DNA of 64,000 bases, from assembly GCF_947623445.1 (NCBI RefSeq), contig NC_135243.1:23196479-23260478 (forward strand), written 5' to 3'. The DNA comes from Clavelina lepadiformis. Lineage: Eukaryota; Chordata; Ascidiacea; Aplousobranchia; Clavelinidae. The notes under the pieces were generated by a model, which had not been told where the DNA came from, made no database searches, and saw only the letters and a list, made by a program, of their open reading frames with translations. Both the position numbers and the translations under genes were made by a program. Position 1 is the first letter of the stretch, and each line of letters starts with the position of its first letter. Shown here piece after piece: positions 52,200-63,989 of this stretch.

Positions 52200-52786
52200 T
52201 TGCGAGCTTGATACTGGTAGGAGTGTTTCAAGATTGAAAATAATAGGATCAACCATTTGTTGTTTGCAGATGATCTCTTTCTCCTGACTTTTTCTGAATG
52301 TGATCATAAACATGCACCCGATCATTTTGCAATCGCTTGTAATGACTTTCGGACAAAATCAAGCATATAGAAAATTGAGATACTTTGCCTCTCAAAAACC
52401 CTGTTCAGTGCAAGTGTGACACTAATAAAGGTCGATAAGTCAAGTACCTGACAGCCAAATCATAAGTGATAAAAGGCAGGACTTTGACTTGAACACTCGA
52501 ATTTGAACAGCAAGTGCAGTCTTGCATGCACTTCAACTTCCAGTTGTGTTGAGTTAAAAGCTTTTTAAGATCGCTAAGCTCTGAATCAGCTTTTCAAATC
52601 AGCTTTCCTTCCAATTCTCACCAATGGTCATAAATCTTGGGTAATGACTGAAAGAGTTTGCTCAAAGAGTAAGCTTCAGAAATGGGGTTTTAAGGAAAGG
52701 TTCATTGTGCAATACTACCGATACTAGATGAAATGTGAAGTACTTCAGTATCTGAAATCAGCAAATCTCTAAATGTTGAGCGCTAT
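52200..52786 (+). mobile_element. Degenerate LINE reverse transcriptase, 3' part
   Basis: Broken frames show, in order, INHLLFADDLFLL (the catalytic F/Y-x-DD box), KIEILCLSKTL, a DLNTRI-TASAV-ALQLPVVL block, and PILTNGHKSWVMTERVCSK. This is the order of the RT palm and thumb region of non-LTR elements common in animals. Stops and frameshifts show it is dead. It ends where the K1/K3 duplication begins (about 52787). Confidence 0.75.
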
Positions 52787-52980
52787 TTCTTCGAATTGAA
52801 GTGCCAGCTATAGTGGTATATGGTCACATGTTTTCAACGTTTTTATGAAAAACGTATGCTTGATATATAAGCTTTCCATAAACTTAAGTTAACATTACAA
52901 GTCATTTAAGTAGAAATCAAACACAAAATAAACCACAACCTACAAGTACAACATCATGCAAAAATTGAAAACACATTTAC

Positions 52981-55900
52981 TTATTTTGGAAAAACACCAC
53001 TGTGAAAGACGCAATCCCAGGACTAGTACAATTGATGAAACTGAAAACAGGAAGCCCTGCAAAAAAAGCTTTGAGGTTCCAGATAATACAACTGATAAAA
53101 CACAATTTGAGGTCAAACAATAGTTTATACAAAATTCATAATACTAGCAAATTTGTCAATATAATTTTGAAATGACTCTGAAAAGTTTGAGTTTAAATTT
53201 ATTTGTTTACAATACAAAAGATGATAAATAAAATGTAATATTTGTCTACAAATTGTTGAAAGATGGTTTGACTGTGCTTCATCACTTTATCTGTTAATAT
53301 TTCTAAATCCTTCGGCCAATGTTGGAAAATAGAAGTAAACAAAAGGTAACAAAATCAAAATCATACCAAGAGTCAAAAAGTATACTAATCATTAGTCTAA
53401 TGACTAACCATCATAGACAACAAATCACTGCTATCATAGACAACCACCACTGAAGGAGAAGTGTAATTGCTTCCATTGAGGCTATGTCCACTTGTGTTTC
53501 CTTCATCTGAGGGAATTCTTTGATCTGTGGAGATATACAAGGTAGATAAAAATCAGTTTTATGTAATGTAGTATGCAATGAAGAACTGTCTTGTATTGGC
53601 TCAATGCAAAGTCCTAATCTAATAATGTATGAAAAAATGATAAGATAGTAAAATAACAATATCATTTTGAAAACAAGTTGATAACATTCCAATTCAGTTG
53701 TTTTAATGTTAAAATATCTAAACATAAATAGTTCTATAAACTACCACATAAACACCAACAGCTGGAAATGACGATTGTAAAAATGTTGCCAAATTCTTAA
53801 GCATCCCAAACAAGTAAAAGAGGCCGAGATGACAAAACTGCAACTTGGGCTACACTAAAATGGTGTTTGCCAAAGCTTGCAAATTCAACCCAAAATTTAA
53901 TTCTATTTACCTAATGCAAAACAATCCGAACAAGAACATAACTTGACGAACTAACACAGTGTCGTAGAAACCAAGAAAAATATCATTATGCAAATCTAAC
54001 AAAACCAGCTATTAATCATTGTAGACCAGGGGCGGGCAACTTTTTCAGTCGGCGGGCCTGATATGAGAAAATAAAGTACTTGGCGGGCCGGATTCCTGAA
54101 TCGATACATTAATCGTCTATTTATCCACCTATGCAAGGAATAAATCGTATTTAATGTAAACTTTAAGTTTTAAGCATAGAGACCAAAAACAGTATTTAAT
54201 GAATTTATTATTGATTAATGTACTTCAATAGCTGCTGAAGTCAATGGGATTATGCGGCATTATCATGTAAGACCGGAAACTGTTTGCGGGCAGAGGGAAC
54301 ACTGCGAACACTGCGAACACTGTTTGCAGAGGGAACACTGCGAGTTTCCCCAGGGCCTAGTGTATATTGCATGAAAATGTTATCAATGTTACCATTGCAA
54401 TATTAAATCTGAATACTAACCAAAACCCATTCTCATGACCCTGAAGTATATATACATGTGAATGTATATATACATTATACAATTATTAAATATGTAATTT
54501 TATTACAATTTTCAATTTCCATATGAAAGCAAATCCTTTCTACAATGACCAAAGCGTTAATGTGTAACAAACAAAAGGATAAAACATATGGTGTATTATA
54601 AACCAAGTACAAGCTGAAATGTATTTTTAAATGTAAAATTTAGGGAGTAACTTATATACCAGGGTGCTTACACACAGGCATATTCATTAGGCTAGTTTCA
54701 AAATAATAAGGTCCTCTATGAACAGTTCGAATAAATGTTTAAAATTAATTAGAGTTATACTTAACTTAAGTTATGTATTATAGTTAACTAGAATTAGTTA
54801 AATTTTTCGTATATACTAAAAAGTATTAGATGTGCAACAACACAAATGTGAAAAATTTTCAAATTTCGTGTTCAGATTTTTGCCCATTCTTTGAAATAAA
54901 ACTCTTTTTGGTGGATCGATTGATCGAGTTATGTGAGCTGAATATTTGTTCAATAATTAGGCTGGAAACACACAACGCAATTCCTAGCAAAAACGAATTT
55001 TCAGAAAAGCAAAATGACCGCTAGTGACCGTTGAGGGCTTATCACAACTCAGGTCGTTCTAGTGTTAAATTACCATTTATTTCTGCATCTTTTCTGCACT
55101 TACCTGCAATCGTTCTGATTAAGAAACCATCAATGACAATGCATACACAAACCTCTATACAGACCACAAAAATGCAAAGTACCTGAAAAAATCCGAAATT
55201 ATTACATATATTCAAATAGCATTGAGTTTAAGCTTAAACCACGATTGATATTTGATGAAATGTAACTAACTGTGGCAACACTTGTTGTAGAAATCTGTTA
55301 ATTAGTTCATGACCATAACTTAATCACCACCATTAAACAGATGACAAATCAAAGCTAATAATGATCGATAAGTTTATAAACAGAACACTATAAATAAAGA
55401 AAAGCTTCAGTGAAGATAGTAACTAACAGTTTTTGCAAGAAACCAGTCAAATTCTTCTTTATCTATCCCCACTGAGCAGCCTATAGGGAAAAAAGATACA
55501 TTGTAAAAATAACTCTATGCTACCTTTAAACATGGGTTCTACCAGCATACTTCACCAGATATGGGTGTTTTGCCAAGTAACTTATAATATCCACTAACAG
55601 GACAAAACAAAATTTTTTTTTGCACAGTCACAAAACTATGTTAAGTTTAATCGTATCTTTCACCAACTCATTCATGACGACAACGATAATAACTACTTTC
55701 AAAGGTGAATGTGTAAAGGAGTTCATAAAGGTGTTCCATAAATTCAGTTATTGTGTTAAATCTTTCAGTCGAATTTATTTGGCTTAACAAAGCAACCGCA
55801 TTATCTGCATTTAAAACAGAACTTAACACTGCTTTACCAGATTGGAGTGAAGCATGTTTGCTATGTGGTTGGTAAACTAGGATTGCTAAAAAAGAGCAAA

Positions 55901-58900
55901 AACATTTGCTTACTGGCAGCTTTCTTTGGGTCTTCCACACTCGAACCATGATTTGACTCTGCAATAGACTCATTATTATCAACATCTGCATTGGAGTTAT
56001 TTTGAAGTAAAGTTGATGTTTCAGATGTTGCTACTGCAAATAAACAACATTATAATCATATATTTGCAATGATACGATGGAAGAGTTTTCCACCTAAATT
56101 TGATTTTAGTTGTAAAGTTAACCTTTGTTTGTTTGTTCACTTACATTATACACAGTCATGGAAAAGTTGACGTAATGATTGTTCATCTCAAACAGATGAT
56201 CTCAGACATCTCAACTTTACATTAAACACAAATACTTAAAACTTGGATGAAAATGCTTTTACATACAATGCTAGTAAGATGGAGGAATGTGGTAAATGTT
56301 GGTACGATGGAATTTTTACCACTTGAAGTTTCTAATCAAAAAAAGTTTCCTATCCATAAAACCTATGTTCTGATCCTTTTTAAACAAACCTACCTTTTCT
56401 TCACAACAAGCTGCTTGGTCTAAGTTTGGTTAAATACAGACAATTTAACTTCTTTATTTTAATACTAAATAATTACTTGATGTTTGTGGTTTGTGTGGCC
56501 CATAAATGTTTGTCGTGTCTTTCTTGTATAATCTATAAATATTTTGGACAATGCATTTATTTGGCTAATACTTGTGTACTCCTATGATTTTAATTAATAA
56601 AACCAATGCATATGCTTACAGCCCTTCTTGTTTTGCTTTGAATAAAATTAAAGAACGGAAGAACGCAGAAGCAGCAAAACAATGCCTCTCATTACCCGCA
56701 TATGCAAATGCAAAATGCAAACTAAAATGCAAATAAAATTTTTGTGCAGGCACAAATTTCCCTATTTTCACGCTTCCTGCACATATTCTGTGCTGTTCTC
56801 GCACACATACTGTTGCAGAAAAAAAGAATAGATCTGACCCAAGATGAACCTTGCATCTCTAAAATCACCTTTGGTGTTTTCTCCTCTCATGCCAAAAATT
56901 TAGTTGCTCCATACTCATCACTGAACTATTTTAAAGTTTTATCAAAATAACTGGCAACATTATCCAAAAAATGTTTATGATAGCTTAGAATGATACACAG
57001 CATGATACCGACTACAATGTTGTGACATTGACATTTTACATTATAACAGTATATAGATATATATATTCTCATTTTTATTCACGATAATGTTAGATGAATG
57101 CACTGCTTTCTAAGTCTTTCGGCAAGCAATAATTCCAACAAATACCTTCAGGTTGCTGCAAGCTCTCGTTGATTAAGAAAGGTTGCAAATCATCAGCAAC
57201 TTCACCATTAGCTTCCTCATTATCATAGACTTCTGCTTGAATGATCATCTGAGTTGGCATTTGTTTGTCATCTCCGGCATTTGTTTGTTCATAGCTTGCT
57301 GGTAGAGTTGTTACAAAAAAAATTTGACCAAATTTAGAGTATTTCTCGTATTTTTATACTGCACTCATTCAAAAAATAACTTCATATACTCAAAAAACAC
57401 ACAATGAAACATATTATAGCCAAAGTCATATTCTGTAAGTAAAAAAAGAAAAGCTGATTGTCTGTTTACCTAACACAAAATTTATATATATCTAAAACAA
57501 GTAAGTAAACCTTTAAGAAAATCTAGAATTACTTTTACATGTGAGTCTTGGGAAGAATGAACTTTTACCTTCTGGTAATTGTTTCTTGTAAGATGAAGAA
57601 ATTTCGCTATTTACATTTATCTTGAGATCAGAACTTCTAGATTTTCCTTCATTTACTGTTAACTTCATCACTGGCGAAGCCAAATAAATAATACGTAAAT
57701 AAATATTCGCAAAAGAAACCAACACAGCCAAGACACATCAATTACTCATAGAAGCAGATGTTTTGTTAAGCTTGTCAGCTAACATTGTTAATGCTGTCAA
57801 TGCTAGCATGGTGAACGCTTTCATCGAAATTGGGATTTGCAGAGGCGGTGCCGTAAACTAAGTTTCAAACCACAAAAATGCTGAATAATTTTTTTAAAAC
57901 AAAACTAACATCACTCAATGTTGTAAAGAAATACATCATGAGGCTTTCTAAAAAGAGTATCGCCTCTCCTTGTACAGAAAGATGTCACACCAGGTGTTAA
58001 ATCGATGGAGAAACGCATCTTATCACAAAATATAAAAACGCATATTGGCAGGTTCAGTAGATTCATTTATTAGCATGGTTGATGAAGAAAAATGAAAAAT
58101 TTAAATTTTTAAAATAACGCAGCTAACCTTTTCCCAAGGACCGCAACATTCTAATTACTTATGCTGTGTACTGAAGTTGCATTTTCCTGCGTTAACTTTA
58201 AATATACCACAATTTTAAATGTACCTTGAAGCGTCTCAGAAAGATCACTGGCTGTTTCACTGGTTCTATGTTCTGGTTCATCTTTTGATGTCACTTCTGT
58301 TAAAAAGCAATTGTAAATTTACAAGTAAGGCCGTTAAATTAAGTCATGCATTATAAACCTTGCAACAGCCAATGAAAGATACAACTTCCGATAAAGACAC
58401 CAAGGCTTTTAGTCTCAGGCATACGGGCATACAGACTCACCAACCTCACACAGAAAAGAAAAAAAGAAAAAGCAATTGGAGCAAATCATTACCGAAAGGT
58501 GAAAAATCATATTTCAAAATATTTTGGTTATTGTTCTTTCTAAAATAAACCTACTAGATTATTTAACTTTCAAATTTTGACCAGTTTAATAGTTTATCCC
58601 TTAAAAAGTTAATAACCTTAGATTTCAATGTAATAATTGGCGCTTCAATTGGAAGCAAAACGTTTTAAAGAGCGATTAAAACGAAGTCAGACATATAGAA
58701 TCATTAAAATTTAACTTATTTCGAGTAGTAGACGACTTACTATGTACCAATTTTTGCAAAAACCAAAGTAAGCAAAATACAGTCAAGCCTCGATTTAACG
58801 GACTTCGGATTTAACGGACACAAACGATTGCGCAGATCTATGAGTAAAGGAATATACCAAAAGAACGGTTTTTATTGTTTTGGAATTCACCAGGCTACTT

Positions 58901-61900
58901 GCGTGAAACGATTAGAAAGCTGTCTCTCACAAAGTCACAATACCAGCGTATTGTGATCTATCAGCGTACTCTGTACGTCACAATACCAGCGTACTCTGTA
59001 CTCTGTTAGCAAGAGCCTTCATTCGGTGCACCTTAGAATCAGTTAGAACCTGCCTGTGTTTAGTACGGTGCGTTATGTCTAAGCCAAATGAAACACGTAA
59101 ACTTATCGGTGTGCAGAAGGTGTAATTATCGGTGATGCAGAAGCTAGAACTGATCAAAAAGCTTGAAAAAGGGGCCAGCGTTGCGAGTGTTTGCGATCAG
59201 TATGGTGTCAAAACACAAACAGTCTCAGACATTAAGAAGAGCAAGGACAAGCTGTTGAAATACGCTACGTCTTATTGTGTTGATGCGGCGTCTTCCAAGG
59301 GTGGTAAAATGAGCAACAGAAAACATATGAAGATGGGTAAGGAACAATCTTTGGACGCAGCAGTTATAAAGTGGTACGTTCAACAACGGTCCAGTGGAGT
59401 GAATGTGCGTGGGACAGATTTAATCGCAGCTGCTGCTAAACTTGCTACCAGTCTTGGCTTAACCGATTTTAAGGGCAGTGATGGGTGGCTTTGGCGATTC
59501 CGGAATCGCCACGGATTAATTATTTAACGAAGTTCTGCATGGCGAGGCTGGTGATGCAGATACGGCAAGTGTGGGCCCCCTTTCGCGAAAAATTAACAAA
59601 GCTGATTAGTGACGCAGGCCTCACCCTATCTCAAGTATATAACGCAGACGAGATGGGAATTTTTTGGCGTTCTATCCCGAAGAATTCTCAAGTCCGCCAG
59701 GGTGAGGAGAAGACCAAGGGGAAGAAGACAAGCAAGGAAAGGATGTCGGTCCTGGTCGGGTCGAATGCCACCGGTACTCACCGACTGAAGCTAGCCGTGG
59801 TGGGCAAATCGAAGAAACTACGGGCATTTAAGGGATTAAACGTCGAGCGTGACCTGCCAGTAGTTTACTACAACTCTAAGAAAGCTTGGCTTAACTCTGC
59901 AATATTCACTGATTGGTTTTTCTCGCATTTTGTGCCTGCGACTCGGAAATATGAAGATGTGCTGAAGATTTCTCCTGATGATGTACGAGCGGTCCCATTT
60001 TATGCGGCCCGTCGGCAGTTGCAGAAACTCCTACTCATCACTTATTGTTTTAATTAAACAGGTTACATGACAAAATATTATTCCCTTTACGAGTGTGTTT
60101 TGCTCTTCACTTTCAGTGCGTAAACACACACACGCCAGTCGCGCATGTATTGCAACATGCTTTCAGAAACTAGCCGTACACTTCTCACGCATTGTTTGAT
60201 TCAATTGTTTGATCATAAAATACAAATACGGTAGCGACTACCGTAGGCCTTTGTGATGAAGATTGCGTAGCTTTAAACGTAACTGAGTGTGAAATGCAAA
60301 AATTGTGTTTAATATGAATATGCGTTTATTTAAACACCGGGTAATTTTTCCTACTTTGTAATGAGAGTGTGCGGCCCACCGGCTGCAACATATTTTCTAA
60401 TGCGGCCCTTAGTACAAAAAGTTTGCCCACCCCTGGTCTACGCTATAGCAGAGTACTTGACTGTACACTGTACAGTAGTGGGAATACGTTATTTTCGATT
60501 AACGGACTTTTTCCAGTAACGGACTGCTGCTGGTCCGCATTTGTACGTTAAATCGAGGGTTGACTGTAAACATATTTGTCAAAAGTAAAACAGCCAAGGA
60601 GTTTAAATAAAGCATAGCAGCTCACATATTGTTTATCTTTGTAAACATTCTCAATGCTGACAATACCTGCCGGAGGTAGGACATACCTTAGTGGTAAAAT
60701 CCAACATTTCTTTTCAACCTTGACATATATTTCAAAATCAATTATTTCTGTTTTCCTGCATAGTTTTTCGATATAACTTAATTTCTCATTTACCTTGACA
60801 ATGAGATATCCCAGAAACAACAATTGAATTTTCACTCACTTCAACCAGGTAGAATGTAATAGCACCCTATGGTTAACTTTGGGTTGATTAATTAACAGTT
60901 AACAAAGAAGGAAACTGCCATTTTCCCACAAAACTGATATTTTTAAAAAACTGAGGGGAACTGTAATTGGCTCAGAAATATTTTAAAAGAGAATTTGAAA
61001 TTTTAGATTTGAAAAATAATCTTTTAGGACAGTAAATTATTTTATTTTACACATCCCTAATTACACCTAAAAAGTAGTAATAAAAGGGATTGACATCACC
61101 AAAGACAAAGTTAGAAAAACTATGATGCATGTATGCATAGAGTGTTATCACCGTAACATGATTGTAGTTGGAGTGATGTCCTTAAATCAAAGACTCTCGT
61201 AAGTTCAAAAGCATTATTTTACGTGCACAACCACTTATTTCCTCCACATTTTTTCTTATAGCAACAGCAACACAGAAATATATTCTTTTGAAAACTACTT
61301 TGCAAAATAAGAACCTGGGCCTGTTTCATTGTTTTTTGAGGATTCCCGGATTTGGACAGTATAAGAACCTCCATTCACCTCATCCTGGATGGACATTGCG
61401 GAGTTTGAAGAAGATTGTGCTGGAAATCAAATAAACTTACTTATGCTGGTTGACGAAATAAATCTCACAAAAATTTTTAAAAGTAAAACCTGGAATTGGT
61501 AAATAAGCAGGAGATGGTTGTGGTCCTGCTATAAACGGAGGCAAGAAACCATTCAGCTCTGTTTTCAAGCTGATTTTTGCTGGTTCTGGATCCTTTTTCT
61601 GTTTGAGATCATCTAGGCTGTAGTCCACATCAAATCCGTTCAACAAACGAAGTTTTTCCTCAATTTCATCACACACTGACAAATATTCAAACATAAACCA
61701 ACATATATCAACTAAAAACACTAACTGTGCACTTGAAACAAGAGAAATTGAAAGGAGAAGGCGGAGATAAACTCCTCCATTTTATAACGAGGCATCCTAC
61801 TTAAATTATCTGCAAAGTTGATTGTGGCTGAACCGTGTTAACCCAGTATATAGTAAAATAAAAAGCAAGATATATGATATATGGTCACACTCTGGGGTTC

Positions 61901-62392
61901 ACTTCATATTTGATTCCTCTAAATGAGCTTTCGCAGGCATTAGCTTGCTTCTTTAGCTATACTAAGAGATGGCAAAAACAAACTTAATTGCCAAAAAAAC
62001 GTAACTTTTGTCATCTCTTAGTGACACTTGTTGAAGCAAGCTGATGCTTGCAAAAGGTAGTGTAGAGGAATCAAAAGTACAGTTAACCCCAGAGTTCAAC
62101 CCTATATCTTGTTTTTGTATTTTACTATAATTTATAGTACGTTGGTTTACCTTGAGAAATATCAGGTCGTTTTTCAAGTTCAAAATCCCAACATTGTACC
62201 ATTATCTTGTTTAAAAATTTGAAGATCTCAAGGTCTTGATCTTTCAATGATGCTTCAACTTCATCAAGATATTGTTGAAATGGTTTTTGCCCAACATTTA
62301 TTATACGACTCTCAATTAAGACAGGTTTCACAGCATGATTGCAAGAGTAAGCCGTGCGTCTTGTGAGGATCTCATAAACCACTATCCCAAAG
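52981..62392 (-). CDS. K3: kinase gene with K1-type tail and TM exons, 5' part beyond right edge (11 exons seen)
   Basis: Exons, 5' to 3': 62392-62151, 61675-61490, 61419-61315, 58296-58225, 57670-57569, 57298-57146, 56033-55914, 55480-55428, 55182-55104, 53524-53409, 53056-52981; all phases match. The first is the kinase C-lobe (FGIVVYEILTRR, CWDFELEKRPDIS), clearly diverged from K1 and K2. The exon at 61419-61315 is a diverged SIQDEVN repeat exon. From 58296 on, exons are nearly identical to K1. Exons equal to K1 7883-7033 are absent; phase symmetry keeps the frame. TM1 starts VLCIFVVCIEVCVCIVIDGF; TM2 (GFLFSVSSIVLVLGL) differs from K1. The N-lobe, catalytic loop and start are not in the window, and no exon was found from 62400 to 64000. 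Confidence 0.75.
53752..54023. repeat. Interspersed repeat family R1, truncated third copy
   Basis: Matches the middle of 1049-1568. The start is lost by a deletion and the end is interrupted by the hAT sequence at 54027. Confidence 0.65.
54027..54659. mobile_element. hAT element end and associated sequence inserted in R1 (right duplication copy only)
   Basis: It begins CAGGGGCGGGCAACTTTTTC with a following GGCGGGCC block, a typical hAT terminus. No matching right end is visible; K1-like sequence resumes at about 54660. The last 200 bp are AT-rich and unassigned. It replaces K1 1400-1567, so part of R1 was lost. Confidence 0.65.
54825..55064. mobile_element. Deleted piggyBac remnant (right end only)
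   Basis: Matches 2812-3049 of the piggyBac copy in K1, ending CGTTCTAGTG then TTAA. Sequence equal to K1 1682-2811 is missing, with the break at AAAAGTA. The insertion therefore predates the segmental duplication. Confidence 0.82.
59132..60000 (+). pseudogene. Tigger/pogo transposase remnant
   Basis: The first frame (59132-59527) has the CENP-B-type N-terminal HTH (LIKKLEKGASVASVCDQYGV) and the second HTH (GWLWRFRNRHG). A frame change follows. Then YNADEMGIFWRSIP carries the first catalytic Asp of the DDE domain, followed by KERMSVLVGSNATG and LPVVYYNSKKAW. It breaks off near 60000 at the sequence DDVRAV, before the second Asp and the third acidic residue. It cannot be active. Confidence 0.82.
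60001..60435. mobile_element. hAT-type element end nested in the Tigger copy
   Basis: Ends AGTTTGCCCACCCCTG at 60435, the complement of a CAGGGGTGGGCAAACT terminus. GCGGCCC blocks lie near 60374 and 60403 and also near 60005. The left terminus was not found; the Tigger reading frame is lost at about 60000, so the insertion or a deletion removed the rest of the transposase. Confidence 0.6.
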
Positions 62393-63378
62393 CTTAAAGA
62401 GTTACATAGCACATTTAAGTTTTATAAAGAATAAACTTGCTTTTGAATTTGTGGATTGATTTATTTGCATTTCAATTAATCTCATGTGATCATGCCAAAA
62501 TAATTAATTGGTGATTTGAAATTAATTACATTCATACAAGCAGTCACTTAAAAACGGCTGCCACTGATGATATTCATTGGTAATTTTTGTGAAGAAGATT
62601 TACTCCTCAACATTGTTCACAAATTATGCTGCACACATACTAACTTTCCCTACAAGGGCTCAGCAGTTAAATACTACTGAGCTACAAAATAATTGAAAAA
62701 TTATGCATACAGCATATTTTAAAGACAGAAATCTTCAACAGTAATTTTCAACAAAAATTTGAAACAATTGGAAAGTATTAGAATAATTATTCACTACGAC
62801 TACACCTGCGCATAAACTTGTCATCATACTAATGAGCAACTCAAAATCTGCTTTTAAAAAATAACCGCTTCTGTAGATTGCCTTGGTTGTCTGGCACCGA
62901 TTTTAACATACATGGGAAGATGGTTAACTCAGGTTTTGGGACCAATTAATTAATTTAATAAATTAAGTGATAACAGATAAACTTAATTATGTAATTATAA
63001 ACACAAGTCTTCTGTTAAATAGCATCATTAACTAAACAAACTGGCAAAGTATCGGTATCATAGTAGGCTACTTGTATGGAAATAATATGCTAGAATGTTT
63101 AGTGATAATCAATTCTATGAAAGTATGAACCAGCCTCCATCTTAATGCTTAATGGTATTGGGAGGTTTCGGTTAAAACCATTCAAAATTCAATTTACAGT
63201 TCACCTAAAACCTATATTATGGTTTGGTATCTTATAAATACTGCCAACAGTACACTATCACTGGTGCCTGTACAGTGGCTTTACCTGATGCCACGCAATT
63301 CACGAAAACAAACGATACATATTACTCAACATGTTTCTATGTATCAATTAATCGTCATATGCTCATTATTGTCATAAC
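62393..63378. other. Probable K3 intron
   Basis: No exon for the kinase catalytic loop was found, although in K1 it lies only about 150 bp upstream of the corresponding exon. The intron has been enlarged, or the 5' exons are lost. Confidence 0.4.
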
Positions 63379-63989
63379 CAGTGTTCCCTCTAAGAAAATT
63401 TTACGCTGAGCAAATATTTGATTTAGTGAGCATGAGTATTTTAATGCTGAGTTAAAACGAATAACTTTGTGAATTACCAACTTGATTTCCGGTATCATCA
63501 TTGTAATTTAGTGTCACACACTCTACTGCCTGTATTTAACCATTCCTCTCTAAATTCAGTCTTCCTTTTTTTAGCTTCGTTTCCTTGAATAGACACCTCA
63601 CTGGTAGGTCTGTATTTAACTTGGATAAATATTCGCTCAGTTTAGAAAATGTAATTACTGTAAATAGTAAAACCAGTCTTCAGAGTCGAAACTGGAAAAT
63701 AAAAATCGTTTTGCAAGCTAAGGAATAAAGTTAGTTGCATCCACGAGTGTGGAGTGTTTGTGAAGCAAAGACAAAGGATTGTGATGTAACAATAGGGTAG
63801 TGTATGTCTGTATGCTCATGTGCATCAGCACACGGTATAAATGCGATAAGCGCAGAAGCGTTCTGTCCAAAAATACTGTTGAAGATCATTTTACTTTTAA
63901 ATTTGGAAATTGCAAGTGCGCAAGAATAAGATTTTACTGCGCAAATAGTCTGGCGGTACTGCGCATTTGCTCAGTTGTGCACCTTAGAG
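63379..63989. mobile_element. MITE with CAGTGTTCCCTCTAAG end, right end interrupted
   Basis: The left end CAGTGTTCCCTCTAAG is followed by a GCTGAGCAAAT block. On the right, ATTTGCTCAGTTGTGC and CCTTAGAG are the complement of the same end, but the last eight bases are missing because CAGGGGTTCCC starts at 63990. Confidence 0.7.

Larger units (their letters stand above)
58780..60566 (+). mobile_element. Tigger/pogo-type transposon in K3 intron
   Basis: Inverted ends CAGTCAAGCCTCGATTTAAC and GTTAAATCGAGGGTTGACTG are flanked by TA on each side. The uninterrupted site is visible in K1 near 6740. It is 1787 bp. The coding part is broken (see 59132-60000) and a hAT-type end lies inside at 60435. 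Both terminal repeats are intact, so it could be moved in trans. Confidence 0.88.
52793..60630. repeat. Segmental duplication, right copy (partner 7-6795)
   Basis: Carries the K3 tail and TM exons in the same order as K1. It is longer than the left copy because of the Tigger insertion and hAT sequence, partly offset by loss of piggyBac and R1 sequence. Confidence 0.88.
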
